A stretch of 64,000 nucleotides of DNA from Methylomonas fluvii (GTDB lineage Bacteria; Pseudomonadota; Gammaproteobacteria; Methylococcales; Methylomonadaceae): assembly GCF_014850975.1 (NCBI RefSeq), contig NZ_JACXST010000003.1, forward strand, positions 806,001 to 870,000, read 5' to 3'. A program made the position numbers and the translations under genes. Under the pieces are notes generated by a model. It was not told where the DNA came from. It made no database searches and worked only from the letters and a program-made list of their open reading frames with translations. Of this stretch, positions 24,999 to 34,280 are shown piece by piece. Position 1 is the stretch's first letter, and the number at the start of each line of letters is the position of its first letter.

Positions 24999-26216
24999 AT
25001 GAATAGCATCCCTTCGTCACCCTTCGCGCGCCCGTCCACCGACCATACGCACCGCACCCTGCTGGTAGTAAAACGGCTGGGTTTGGGGCTATTGTTATTG
25101 CTCCTGCTAGCCGGCGCCTGGCGCCTGGCGCAAAACTTGCGGCAAGCGGAAGCCTTGCAGGCGCAAACCGCAGCCAGCCAGCAGCGCAGCGTCATCGCCG
25201 CCCATTCAAGGCCCGGCGAGGCGACCCGCAAATTGGTATTGCCTGCCAGCTTGCGCGGCAATACCGAAACCCAACTGTATGCGCGCAGCAACGGCTACTT
25301 AAGCGCCTGGCACAAAACCATAGGGGATCAGGTTAAAAAAGGCGATTTGTTGGCGGTCATCGACGTACCCGAACTGGAGCAGGAATTAGCGCAAGCGCGC
25401 GCCGCGCTGGCTCAAGTTAAAGCCCGATTGGAGCTGACCCGCACCACCCTGCAACGCTGGACGCAATTGAACGGCACCGACAGCGGCACCCAACAGGAAT
25501 TCGACGAAAAACGTAGCGCTTTCCTGCAAGCCGAAGCCGATTTCACCGCTGCGCAAGCCAATGTCAAACGCCTGGAAAATATCGAAGGCTACCGGCGCAT
25601 CGTCGCGCCCTTTTCCGGCGTGATTACTCGGCGGGCGGTCGACGTCGGCAGCTTGATCGTGGCCGGCAGTCAGGAGTTATTTGCCTTAACCCAAACCGAC
25701 CCGTTGCGACTGACGGTTTGGGTACCGCAAGTCTATGCCGACGACATCAAGGCCGGCCAGGAAGTCTCGGTAAGAGTCCTCGATTCGCAAGGCAAGCCGG
25801 TAAGCGCCCACGTGGATCATGTGGCCGGCGCGCTGGACCCGGTCAATCGTTCCCGGCAAGTGGACATTACCCTGCCCAACAAGGACGGAAAGTTACTACC
25901 CGGCTCCTACGTGGAGATCTCGATCAACGTCGCCGGCAAATCCAGCCCCTTGGTGGTGCCGGCTAATGTGTTGGTGATCGATAAAGCCGGTCCGCATGTG
26001 GTAGTGGTCGATGCTGAACATCGTGTGGCGTTTCGTCCGGTAAAACTGGGCCGCGACTTTGGCCGCGAGCTGGAAATCTTGGAAGGCATCTCCGCCAGCG
26101 ATACCTTGGTCGCCAGCCCCTCGGATCTGTTAGTGGAAGGCGAAACGGTAAGTGTGGTGGAAGCCCAAGCAAAACCGGCCGAGAAAGCCAAAGACAAAAC
26201 CGCCGGCAAATCATGA
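24999..26216 (+). CDS. RND periplasmic adaptor (HlyD/MFP family)
   Basis: 405 residues: short cytoplasmic N-terminus, one membrane anchor (LGLGLLLLLLLAGAWRLAQ), a lipoyl half-motif (SNGYLSAWHKTIGDQVKKGD), an alpha-helical hairpin rich in Ala/Gln (about residues 125-200), the second lipoyl half (RRIVAPFSGVITRRAVDVGS), the beta-barrel and a membrane-proximal domain (GPHVVVVDAEHRVAFRPVKL). The tail is Lys/Ala-rich. It bridges the inner-membrane permease and an outer-membrane channel. The 6-bp gap to the permease gene indicates co-translation. Confidence 0.92.
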   Translation: MNSIPSSPFARPSTDHTHRTLLVVKRLGLGLLLLLLLAGAWRLAQNLRQAEALQAQTAASQQRSVIAAHSRPGEATRKLVLPASLRGNTETQLYARSNGYLSAWHKTIGDQVKKGDLLAVIDVPELEQELAQARAALAQVKARLELTRTTLQRWTQLNGTDSGTQQEFDEKRSAFLQAEADFTAAQANVKRLENIEGYRRIVAPFSGVITRRAVDVGSLIVAGSQELFALTQTDPLRLTVWVPQVYADDIKAGQEVSVRVLDSQGKPVSAHVDHVAGALDPVNRSRQVDITLPNKDGKLLPGSYVEISINVAGKSSPLVVPANVLVIDKAGPHVVVVDAEHRVAFRPVKLGRDFGRELEILEGISASDTLVASPSDLLVEGETVSVVEAQAKPAEKAKDKTAGKS

Positions 26217-26267
26217 AACATTTCAACAATCCGATGCAGGACGGGCCATCCGGTAGGGAAATGGCTA

Positions 26268-26768
26268 TCATCGCCACGAAGCGGCGTTTAGCGCTGAGCT
26301 TGGCAATTGCATGGGGACAAATGCCACGCCTTTGTCCTCTATCTTAGGCCCCAGCGGCTGAAATCCCAGCCGAGCATAAAACGGCACGGAGGATAGCGCG
26401 GCATTCACCGTGAAGATTTCCGACGGACTTGCGGCCAATGATAATGCGATAGCACGCAACGCCAATGCCGTGCCGACGCCTTGGTATTGGCAGGCTGGCG
26501 CCACAAACAGATGAAAAAGATGCCGGGCATCGCGGACAGCAACGACGCCGGCAAGCTTATCGTTTAGCAAACCCACGAGATAAAGGAAATTGGCATTGGC
26601 GATGTAGCTGCCGATCGCTTGCGGGCTGATGCTCGAATAAAACAACTCGGCCCCGTCGCCAGTGGGTGAAATCGTACAACGGTCGGCAACACTGCCAATC
26701 AGTTGGCTGACGCACTCGGCGTCGCTCGTTACAGCGGGACGGATGACCAACGGCGAGTTTGTCGTCAT
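26268..26768 (-). CDS. GNAT family N-acetyltransferase
   Basis: 166 residues from the ATG at 26768, which overlaps the stop of the upstream gene as ATGA; longer in-frame starts run into that gene and are rejected. The GNAT fold is visible: LVIRPAVTSDAECVSQLI (beta1-alpha1), the acetyl-CoA loop region LFVAPACQYQGVGTALALRA with the Q-x-x-G-x-G/A signature, and FTVNAALSSVPFYARLGFQP in the C-terminal part. Transfers an acetyl group from acetyl-CoA to an unknown amine. Translationally coupled to the flavin reductase-transglutaminase gene. Confidence 0.88.
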   Translation of the reverse strand: MTTNSPLVIRPAVTSDAECVSQLIGSVADRCTISPTGDGAELFYSSISPQAIGSYIANANFLYLVGLLNDKLAGVVAVRDARHLFHLFVAPACQYQGVGTALALRAIALSLAASPSEIFTVNAALSSVPFYARLGFQPLGPKIEDKGVAFVPMQLPSSALNAASWR

Positions 26769-27874
26769 TGCTCGGTAGCGGCAAGGTCCGGCAAGTGGTG
26801 ATAAACCTGCTCGACAGTTTGATTTTCGGTTAAGGCTTTGACGACGGCCGGCAAGGGTTCCGCCAGGACGCCTGGTAAGTCTTGTTCCAAGGGATGCACA
26901 ATTGGGAACGCCAATTTTTCCAGCGGCGGGCAAAAGTCCGCGTTTACGCCGGGCTTATTGCCGCGCGCATCGGCCCGATACCAACCGTGTTGCGGCAGGT
27001 AAACCGCGTTCAATCCGTGCAGGCAATAAGGCGGCTGGTCGCCGTCTAGTGTCAGCCGCTGGTAACACAGTCCGGCCGAAATGCCGTTGGCGCGCAACAG
27101 CGCCGCCAGCAAATGGCTTTTGGCGTAACAATAACCGGTGCCGTGAATCAACACCTCGGAGGCTGTGCAGGTTACCGGATTCAGCCGGTAGTCCCAACTA
27201 TGCTTGATCACGTCGCGGACGAATTCGAAACAGTGTTTGGCGATGGCTTCTTCATCGGCGCAGCCTTCCGCCAATTTGGCGGCTTGGGCGACGATGGCCG
27301 GATGTTGGCTATCGATATAAAGACTGCTGCCCAGGAAGGGCTTCATGTCCGGCAATAGCTTTACCACGCGTTGAGTTTTGATTAACACGCCGGTCAGTAA
27401 TGAAACGATTTCCGGCGCAGCCAGCAACTCCGCTTCGCCGATGTTGGCGCTCGGCAACGGCAAGGTGATCGATGCGGCTTCGATGAGTGTGGCCGACATG
27501 GTGATCAAGGTTTCCTTGAGCGCGGCATCGGCGTGATGGGCGCGTGGCGATGCATTCAATACCGCGACCGGTTTGTCCACAAAGCCCTCGAATGCTACCA
27601 ACCAATCCAGCGTGTTTTTGATGGTGCCGGTAACGCCGTGGGCATATTCCGGGCTGGCGATCAGCAAGGCATCCGCTGCTGCGACTTCGTTGCGTAATTG
27701 CAGGGCAACGGCCGGCGGCGCTTGTTCCAAATCCGGATTGTATAAAGGCAAGTCGCCAAGCCCGGAACACAAATAGACTTCGATAGAGGAAGGCGCCAAA
27801 TGCCTCACAGTGCGCAGTACGGCGGAATTGATGGATGCTGCCCGCAAGCTGCCGGATAAAGCCAGTATTTTCAT
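26765..27874 (-). CDS. NADPH-dependent FMN reductase fused to transglutaminase-like protease domain
   Basis: 369 residues with two domains in one frame. Residues 1-165 are a flavodoxin-like NAD(P)H:FMN reductase (MKILALSGSLRAASINSAVL at the phosphate-binding loop; LLIASPEYAHGVTGTIKNTL with the SPEY and KN-LDW motifs). Residues 190-345 are a transglutaminase-like domain with a complete triad: Cys in GTGYCYAKSHLLAALLRANG, His in CLHGLNAVYL, Asp in WYRADARGNK. In most genomes these are separate proteins, so the joining is unusual. The two halves may act on one process, or the fusion may only ensure co-expression. A GNAT gene overlaps its 3' end. The catalytic residues argue that both halves are active. 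Confidence 0.85.
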   Translation of the reverse strand: MKILALSGSLRAASINSAVLRTVRHLAPSSIEVYLCSGLGDLPLYNPDLEQAPPAVALQLRNEVAAADALLIASPEYAHGVTGTIKNTLDWLVAFEGFVDKPVAVLNASPRAHHADAALKETLITMSATLIEAASITLPLPSANIGEAELLAAPEIVSLLTGVLIKTQRVVKLLPDMKPFLGSSLYIDSQHPAIVAQAAKLAEGCADEEAIAKHCFEFVRDVIKHSWDYRLNPVTCTASEVLIHGTGYCYAKSHLLAALLRANGISAGLCYQRLTLDGDQPPYCLHGLNAVYLPQHGWYRADARGNKPGVNADFCPPLEKLAFPIVHPLEQDLPGVLAEPLPAVVKALTENQTVEQVYHHLPDLAATEQ

Positions 27875-28100
27875 GGCAATGCTAGGTGTGGAATGTCAGG
27901 GAAAAGTAATGGCAACCAATAATCGACCGCTCGTTGCGGCTTGATAATGACGTTGATTTTCGCATGCCATAAAGGGGCACCGGCAATTTATAAAAGTCAT
28001 CGACCTGCCTAGCTTAGCCAAAACCAAGCATGCCTGCAGTGCTGTACGTTTATCAGAAAACAGCCTCAACGCATTTCGGCGTTTGCTTCCGCGCCGGGAC
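27875..28100. other. Short intergenic region, nothing recognised
   Basis: About 226 bp between the fusion gene and the 3' end of the split transporter gene; no gene or clear terminator seen. It must hold the fusion gene's promoter. Confidence 0.4.
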
Positions 28101-29323
28101 TTAAACAACTGAAGTCCATAATTTGCTCGCGCCTCGCGCCGCTACCGGCTTGGCCCTTGAGCCGCGCGCACTATTCATGAATACGATAGCCCCGATGATG
28201 ATCGCCGACGCACTCAGGATGCGCGGCGTAAGCGGTTCGTTCGCGAACCAGTTGCCTAAAAACACCGCCACCAGCGGATTGACGTAGGCGTAGGTCGCTA
28301 CCAGCGGGATAGGTGTGTTTTGCAGCAACCAGGCGTAGGACGCGAAACCGATCATCAAGCCAAACACTATCAGATACGCCAAGGCCAGCCAGGAGTTTAC
28401 CGATACTTGGGCCAGGTTGAAAACACCCCATTGTTCGCTTAGCGCACTGACCAGCAACAAGGCAAAGCCGCCGGTCAGCATTTCCGCGCCCGTTGTCATC
28501 AGCGCCGTCTTCGGCAAATCCGCGGTCTTGCTGTAGATTGAACCTAAAGCCCAAAGCAAACTGGCGAGCAATAGCGCCGCCACACCGGACATATTTAACG
28601 GCATACCGTCTGAAAACGCCGTCGGACCGACCAGCCAGTAAATCCCCATGAAGCCAATGACCAAACCGACCAATACGCGGAACGTCGGTCTGACACCGTT
28701 AGGTCGGATTGCGTCGGCAATTACCAGAAACATCGGCACGGCACCGATGATCAGCGCGGTGACGCCGGACGGGACGGTTTGTTCGGCCCAACAGACCAAG
28801 CCGTTGCCGCCTAGCAATAACAAAATGCCGACAACGGCCGCCGAACGCCACTGCCTTAAACTGGGCGCGGCATCGCCGGCCAGACGCCGCCAAGCCAGCA
28901 AAATGGCGCCGGACACGACGAAACGCAATCCGGCCGACAAAAACGGCGGCCCGGGGAGTCGCTATTTTTGCCGAAAGATTTTTTCGAGCTTCCCAGCAGG
29001 AAAAAATCGGCAAAAATTACGCGACCGCTTATGCCTTCGGCGCCCCGATTCGTCCGCGTCACCTCGTTCCGACCCAACAAGGGGTCGAAACATCGGCTCT
29101 CGCATGACTCGACGCCGTGTCGCGATGCCTTGCAGGTTTTCTCCGCTTCGCTGCGAAAACCCGCCCGGCGCTACGGCTATCGGGGACTAAAAATCTTCAC
29201 TTCGCTGGCGCTCCGTTTCCAAGATTTTCAGCGAATGTTTCAACCACAAAGCGGATCATCAAATAAGTCGATCCCCACACCAGATAAACCGCCAACAACG
29301 CGGCCCAAACCTTAGCTTTCATT
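28101..29323 (-). pseudogene. EamA/DMT transporter gene split by a 275-bp insertion
   Basis: The N-terminal exon-like piece (29235-29323) encodes MKAKVWAALLAVYLVWGSTY plus the start of helix 2 (LMIRFVVETF). The remainder (28101-28959) starts PPFLSAGLRFVVSGAILLAW and continues through ten-helix EamA architecture to the stop. In between is a palindromic element (28960-29234). Removing those 275 bp joins the two parts in frame at VET-LLPGPPFL and yields exactly 316 codons, the normal family length. The gene is therefore disrupted; a TTG inside the downstream part could at best make a protein lacking the first two helices. EamA proteins export metabolites such as amino acids or purines. Confidence 0.88.
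28960..29234. mobile_element. 275-bp palindromic (MITE-like) insertion
   Basis: Non-coding element inserted in the DMT transporter gene. It is rich in hairpins: nested ATTTTTGCC/GGCAAAAAT and GATTTTTTC/GAAAAAATC near one end (28963-29017), a GGTTTTC/GAAAACC hairpin (29135-29161), and AAAATCTT/AAGATTTT near the other end (about 29191-29229). Ends read CGCT and AGCG, matching short terminal inverted repeats. No transposase frame is present. The ends are set by in-frame restoration of the host gene; a target duplication was not clear. Confidence 0.75.
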
Positions 29324-29684
29324 CTTCAAACGCCTTTCTGATTTCAGTTGCTACTTGTCTCTCCGCCAGCCAAGGGCGTAACGACCGGGACGAATAATTT
29401 TTGTTGTCGAGTAAGGGTAATGCCATGGGACAGCCTATCGGTTGGAAAATCGCTTAAAGCTTATCGAAGCTTTGCTACGAAATGAGTTGCGGACTACTGC
29501 ACTTCTCACCAAAACCCTGCGCAAGGACACAATGACGTAGCGCGTTCGGCAAATCAAATCTGGCAGACAATAGGCGCTTAATTTAGATACTCAAATCTCA
29601 GTTCCTTGCGGTTAAATTAGATAACCACGACTATCCGATTGAGAACAGCAACCCCGGCGCGACGGCTGGGGTTGCCGATTAGCA
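29324..29684. other. Intergenic region between split transporter and ribB
   Basis: 360 bp with no coding frame of interest. It holds the transporter promoter and, at 29648-29675, a hairpin GCAACCCC/GGGGTTGC 10 bp past the ribB stop that probably marks the 3' end of the ribB transcript (no T-run). Confidence 0.5.
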
Positions 29685-30371
29685 TCAAGCCATGGCGGTC
29701 AAACGTTCCGATAATAAAGATAGCGCTGACGCTTCGTGCGCTAAACGATAGGCAATCACATCAGCGACGGTCAATACCGGCATCTGATGGCATCGGCCAA
29801 ACTCAACGATTTCCGGCAAGCGCGCCATCGAGCCATCGGGATTGGTCAATTCGCACAACACGCCGTAAGGCTTAAGCCCCGCCAACCGCATTAGATCCAC
29901 CGTCACTTCGGTGTGACCGGCGCGCTCCAATACGCCGCCTGGACGAGCCTTTAACGGAAATACATGGCCGGGTCGGCGTAAATCATCCGCTTTGGCATCA
30001 TCCGCAATCGCCGCTTGCACAGTCCGTACCCGATCGGTCGCCGAGACGCCGGTGGTGACATCGTGAGCCGCTTCGATTGAGACGGTAAAAGCCGTACTGA
30101 AGCGGCTGGAATTGTGCTCCGCCATCATCGGCAGCCCTAAAGATTGGGTTTTTTCTTCCGGCAAACAGAGGCAAACGATGCCGCTACAATGCCGGATCAG
30201 CATAGCCATTTGCGGCACACTAAGGATTTCGGCGGCAAAGATGAGGTCACCCTCGTTTTCGCGCGCCTCGTCATCGGTGACCAACACCCCCTGCCCTCGA
30301 CGCAAAGCGGCTAACGCGCATTCCACGCGTTCGTTCGCATCGCCGAACGGGGTCAATAAAGTCTGATTCAT
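29685..30371 (-). CDS. ribB: 3,4-dihydroxy-2-butanone 4-phosphate synthase
   Basis: 228 residues, the single-domain (E. coli-like) RibB length without a GTP cyclohydrolase II domain. Key motifs: [20 protein letters not shown] (acidic Mg and substrate loop), [52 protein letters not shown] and [14 protein letters not shown]. Converts ribulose 5-phosphate to the four-carbon precursor of riboflavin in the cytoplasm. AGGAG lies before the ATG. An FMN riboswitch and a good vegetative promoter precede it, so expression should fall when FMN is plentiful. Confidence 0.96.
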   Translation of the reverse strand: MNQTLLTPFGDANERVECALAALRRGQGVLVTDDEARENEGDLIFAAEILSVPQMAMLIRHCSGIVCLCLPEEKTQSLGLPMMAEHNSSRFSTAFTVSIEAAHDVTTGVSATDRVRTVQAAIADDAKADDLRRPGHVFPLKARPGGVLERAGHTEVTVDLMRLAGLKPYGVLCELTNPDGSMARLPEIVEFGRCHQMPVLTVADVIAYRLAHEASALSLLSERLTAMA

Positions 30372-30482
30372 GGTAAAACTCCTAATAAGTTATGGAAGCA
30401 CCAGAATCAGGGCTGAAAGATAATTTTTACGAGCAAAAGCAAGCCTTCTGGACACGAAAAAGCGTGTGGAATACTTGGCGCC

Positions 30483-30630
30483 GTTCTCTTTCATCCGGAC
30501 TATAACCGTCGGCTCTGGCGTCTCACCAGATCTGCTGACCCGCATTCTCAACAACAGAGATTGCGGCGCTCGCGGGCTCCCCGGGAGAAACCCGAGATAC
30601 CGCCGGTGGGGAATTCCGCCCCGCCCTGAG
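30483..30630 (-). promoter_or_regulatory. FMN riboswitch (RFN element)
   Basis: On the minus strand the element opens with the CAGGGCGGGGCGGAATTCCC segment and CACCGGCGGT, continues with GAGCCCGCGAGCG and GGTCAGCAGATCTGGTGAGA, and closes with GAGCCGACGG and AGTCCGGATGAAAGAGA. These are the conserved RFN blocks in the right order. It sits 111 nt upstream of ribB; a small ACACG/CGTGT hairpin lies between it and the start codon. Confidence 0.95.
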
Positions 30631-30643
30631 TACAAGCCCGGCC

Positions 30644-30672
30644 ATTTAATGAAAAACAGGCCAGGGCGTCAA
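30644..30672 (-). promoter_or_regulatory. Sigma-70-type promoter of ribB
   Basis: Minus strand TTGACG (30672-30667), 17-bp spacer, TTAAAT (30649-30644). The predicted start near 30637 falls a few bases before the FMN riboswitch. Confidence 0.65.
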
Positions 30673-30817
30673 GTTAAACAGCCCTTGACGGATTGAGTTG
30701 CCGATCGGAGCGAAGACTTAACCCACCACGCATTTCGAACGTTCCTCCATCCTTGTACGCATTGCACGCCGATGTTTATGGGCCACTGCTCCTTTCCTCT
30801 CGTGGTTATATTAGGAG

Positions 30818-31624
30818 TTATAACTGCAACCTTGCCAATCGCTGTAGGCCTATCGAAGCCGGGGCGCCGAAGGTTTTGCGGAATTCGTGGCTGAAATGGG
30901 CTGAATCGGTGAAGCCGGTGGCGTGCGAGGCGGTGGTAAAGCTGTGGCCGCGGATGATCTCGCGGATAGCTTGGCGCATCCGGTTCCAGCTGCGGTAACA
31001 GCAGAACGGCACGCCGATTTGTTCAGTAAACAAGTGCTGAAAACGTGAAGGCGACAAACCGGCTTGCCTAGCCCAGGTAGCGACCGGCGTCAGGTCGTCG
31101 CCGTGTGCGGACAGATGATCGATTAAGCTGGTCAGGCGTGGATCGATGACGGCGGACTGGGCGCGACGCTTGGCGTATCCCAATAAATCCAGCAGCGACT
31201 CCGTCGTCCAGTCCGGCTGGTAGCGGTCTTCGTACAAGTCGCGCATGAAACGAATTTCGCCGCCGTTGCCAACCAGGGCGCCGTTCAGCGCCCGGCTGTT
31301 GTTGATCAGCGGCTTGAAGGCATCGGCGCCGGCGATGGTCGGCTCAATATACAGTACGGTAATCGGCTCGCCGCCGACATCCAGTTCATGCAACACCCCG
31401 GCCGGGATGATGGCGGTGCGGCACCACAGCCAGTCGCCGCCGTGCAAACGCAGGCGGAATTTGCCGTAGAGGCCGGCCAGAAAAACCGGCGCGCCGTGTT
31501 GGTGGCTGGCGTTGTAGTACAACGGGCCGGTGAAATAGGTGCGGCCGTCGCGGATATCCCAGAGCGCGTCGAACCAGTTGTCGCCGAGCGCAGCACGTTC
31601 GTACAAGCGCGGTGTTTGCGTCAT
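30818..31624 (-). CDS. AraC-family transcriptional regulator
   Basis: 268 residues: an N-terminal cupin-like effector domain (ASHQHGAPVFLAGLYGKFRL, AIIPAGVLHELDVGGEP) and a C-terminal double helix-turn-helix of the AraC/XylS type (ATWARQAGLSPSRFQHLFTE followed by ATGFTDSAHFSHEFRKTFG). It is divergent from the small membrane protein gene at 31734, with 109 bp between them, so that gene is its most likely target. Effector unknown. Confidence 0.9.
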   Translation of the reverse strand: MTQTPRLYERAALGDNWFDALWDIRDGRTYFTGPLYYNASHQHGAPVFLAGLYGKFRLRLHGGDWLWCRTAIIPAGVLHELDVGGEPITVLYIEPTIAGADAFKPLINNSRALNGALVGNGGEIRFMRDLYEDRYQPDWTTESLLDLLGYAKRRAQSAVIDPRLTSLIDHLSAHGDDLTPVATWARQAGLSPSRFQHLFTEQIGVPFCCYRSWNRMRQAIREIIRGHSFTTASHATGFTDSAHFSHEFRKTFGAPASIGLQRLARLQL

Positions 31625-31733
31625 TGTTTAAACTCCTCTTCGCCGTTAGCCGCGCAGTCTAGCCCAAAGTCGGCAGCGCGGACAATCTTGGCTACGCCAG
31701 CGCTTATCCATAAACACCCCGACGAGGAAAACC

Positions 31734-32195
31734 ATGACCACGCAAAACCCCCTATCCACCGCCAACCTGATTTTGCTGAGCTTTGGCGGGCTATGTCTGC
31801 TCATCGCATTGGCCATCGCCTGGGTGCTGGGCGTCACCCTGTTTTTCCCTGACGGCACGTTGGCCGGCCAATTGGCGGTACGCGACGACGTCATTCGCGC
31901 CCACATCGATTACCTGATGATGGCACAGTTTCTGTTGATCTTTTTCCTGGGCTTCAGCCAATATGCCATCAACCCGCCACTGTGGCTGGTAGCGGCCTGT
32001 TGCTTCGGTGCATTTTTTAATCCGCTGGCCTTCTTGATCAGAGGCCTGACGCCCAAGGCCGTCGAAATGGTTCCGGTCGAACCGCATTTTCCGCTACAGG
32101 CGATGCTGAGCTTTTCGTTGACCACGATCGGTTTTCTCGGCGCTATCGTGCTGATCGCGCGGGCGGCGTGGATGGCTCATCTGTCGAAGAATTGA
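31734..32195 (+). CDS. Small four-helix membrane protein
   Basis: 153 residues with four hydrophobic helices: LILLSFGGLCLLIALAIAWV, YLMMAQFLLIFFLGFS, LWLVAACCFGAFFNPLAFLI and LSFSLTTIGFLGAIVLIA. A conserved-looking RAHIDYLMMAQ opens the second helix; this resembles small membrane families related to hydroxylaminobenzene mutase, but I cannot assign it. Divergent from the AraC-type regulator, which probably controls it. The ATG has GAGG 8 nt upstream. Confidence 0.75.
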   Translation: MTTQNPLSTANLILLSFGGLCLLIALAIAWVLGVTLFFPDGTLAGQLAVRDDVIRAHIDYLMMAQFLLIFFLGFSQYAINPPLWLVAACCFGAFFNPLAFLIRGLTPKAVEMVPVEPHFPLQAMLSFSLTTIGFLGAIVLIARAAWMAHLSKN

Positions 32196-32237
32196 AAGCT
32201 GTTATCCATAGCCGAAGCCAGGCGACTAGCCGCGGCG

Positions 32238-33181
32238 CTATTTACGGGCGGCGCGCCGTAATTCTTGTGAGGTGCGCCCGAACACATTCAGGCAACTGCG
32301 GCACATTTTTTCCGCGGAACCGAAACCTACATCCCTGGCAATTTGTTCAAGCGGCTCCAGGGTTTCTTCGATTCTGGGCCGCGCGACATCCAGCCTAAGC
32401 CGCTCGATGGCTTTGGCCGGCGTCATGCCGGTGGCGTTAAAAAAAGTCCGGCTGAATTGGCGCGGACTGATACAAGCCACTTCGGCCAAGCGCTCGACGG
32501 ATAACGATTCGCGGAGATGGTCGCGGGCATAGTAAAGTACGTCTCTTACCCGACCGGAAGTTGGCGTGATGTCCAGGACGGCCGAAAATTGCGATTGACC
32601 GCCCAAACGGCGGTGGTAAACCACCAGTCCTTGGCAACGCATTTTGCAACCGAGGAACCGAAATCGTCTTCGATCAGCATCAACGCCAAATCTATGCCGG
32701 CAGTCAATCCGGCCGCCGTCCAAATATTGCCCTGTTTTATGAAAATCCGGTCTATATCGACCAACACTTTGGGATAGTGCGATTGCAATAATCCCGCATA
32801 ACGCCAGTGAGTGGTCGCTCTGCGGCCATCCAGCAAGCCGGCGGCTGCGAGCAGGAAGGCGCCGTTACAAACACTAACGACGCGCATACCCCGGAGGGCA
32901 CTTTCCGCAAAAAACGCCTTAGTTAAGGCATTCAAACCATAGACATGGGCCGTCGGGCCGCCAACCGCCACGACAGTGTCATAGTCGCCCACTTTGCCCA
33001 ATTTCTCGGTCGCTATACTCAAACCGGCCCGGTCTAGGATTGCGCCACCCGTCGCCGATACCACGCTGAATTCGTAATGGCCGCCGTAAAGTTCGTTGAC
33101 CAGGTTAAATGCCGAGCACGGACCGCTTAAATCGAGCAATTCGAATTCCGGATAGACGAAGAAAATAATTTTTCGCGTCAT
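32238..33181 (-). pseudogene. GlxA-type AraC regulator with DJ-1/PfpI domain, frameshifted
   Basis: The N-terminal DJ-1/PfpI-like domain (MTRKIIFFVYPEFELLDLSG, VVSVCNGAFLLAAAGLLDGR, AAGLTAGIDLALMLIEDDFG) runs to about 32630. Then the frame must change to read LVVYHRRLGGQSQFSAVLD and the AraC HTH (VACISPRQFSRTFFNATG). The shift lies at a GG pair (32629-32630) where relatives would have VAK-x-LVVYHRR; restoring one G gives 315 whole codons. Such GlxA-like regulators control small catabolic genes. Sequencing error or true mutation cannot be separated here. Confidence 0.85.
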
Positions 33182-33288
33182 TGATGTTTAGCCGCTACGA
33201 ACTTACCTGTTTCCATAATAGGGCTCACGCTGGAATGCAGTGAACCGTGCCGCCTGGATAATCACGGAAACGGCACTGTCCATTTGGG

Positions 33289-34063
33289 TTAATGGCTGCC
33301 TTGAGCCTGTTTGGTATAAGCGGCGATTGCGCCTCGGCTATACTCCTGAATCATATCGTCGATTAAGCGCGAATATTTTTCGGCGATCGCCTAGCCGGCA
33401 TTTTCAATCGTGCCCGGTCCCAGCGGCGGATGCGGATCGTATTCGACAACCAGGTTGGCCAATTCCGCAAATTCGCGTCCCAAGGTCACATCCGCCACCA
33501 TCAGCGCCGCTTCGAAACTGCCGATACCGGGTCTTGCGGTATAAAGATTACCATCCACCACGACACTACCGCCGCTGGCCACCACTTCCGCCGCGCCCAA
33601 CTTTTCCAGCAAAGGCAGCGAATTAAGACTGGTTGTCACCCGCTTGCCCTGCAAAAGACCCGCCGCCCCCAACAAAACCACGCCATTGCAAACGCCAATC
33701 AGGTATTTAGCCTGGCGGCCTTGCTTGGCCACGAAGGCGATGACCTCAGGATCGTTGCTGGTTTCCGGTGCCAGCATCGGCACGGCCAGCACATACAGCT
33801 GTTCCGGACAATCTGAAAACGTGGTGGTCGGCCTGGTCCACCAAGCCGGGAAGCCTTCCACCAGATCCAGCGTTTTCCACAGCAAATGGATTTCGGCGCC
33901 AGGACTGAAGCCGAAAACCGCCTGAACCCCGACCATATCCATCGGCAGGAAACCCGGCCCGATCACGATACCAACCCGAAACGACCGAGTACCCCGGGGG
34001 AGACACCGCTCGCGCGAAGCGTTGATAGGAAGGAAGCGGCTGCGAATGGCTGTTTTGCATCAT
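33289..34063 (-). pseudogene. DJ-1/PfpI-family protein, frameshift plus amber stop
   Basis: The body (GPGFLPMDMVGVQAVFGFSP, KYLIGVCNGVVLLGAAGLLQ with the nucleophile Cys, TARPGIGSFEAALMVADVTL) is open from 33391 to 33966. The proper start (ATG 34063 or 34060, GGAG upstream, MMQNSHSQPLPSYQRFARAV) is in another frame. One extra base in the CCCCGGGGG tract at 33992-34000 explains the shift. In addition the frame hits TAG at 33391-33393, after which the same frame continues with AIAEKYSRLIDDMIQEYSRG to TAA at 33289. Total length without the extra base is 258 codons. Two independent lesions make a real pseudogene likely. Confidence 0.75.
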
Positions 34064-34280
34064 ATGTTCTCCAAAAAGTTAGGGATTTCAGGGCGATGTC
34101 GCCCATGCGCATAATGACAAATCCACCCGGATGTCTAAATGACATAAAAACCGCAATTTAGGACATTCCGCACTGAAAGGACCAGGGTTAAGAAATGAAA
34201 ACGAGCTCGAGCGGCGGCATCCAGTTGGCAAGCATATGACGAATGCTCGGGTCAACCGTATTTGCCGTCTTGCACCTGGC

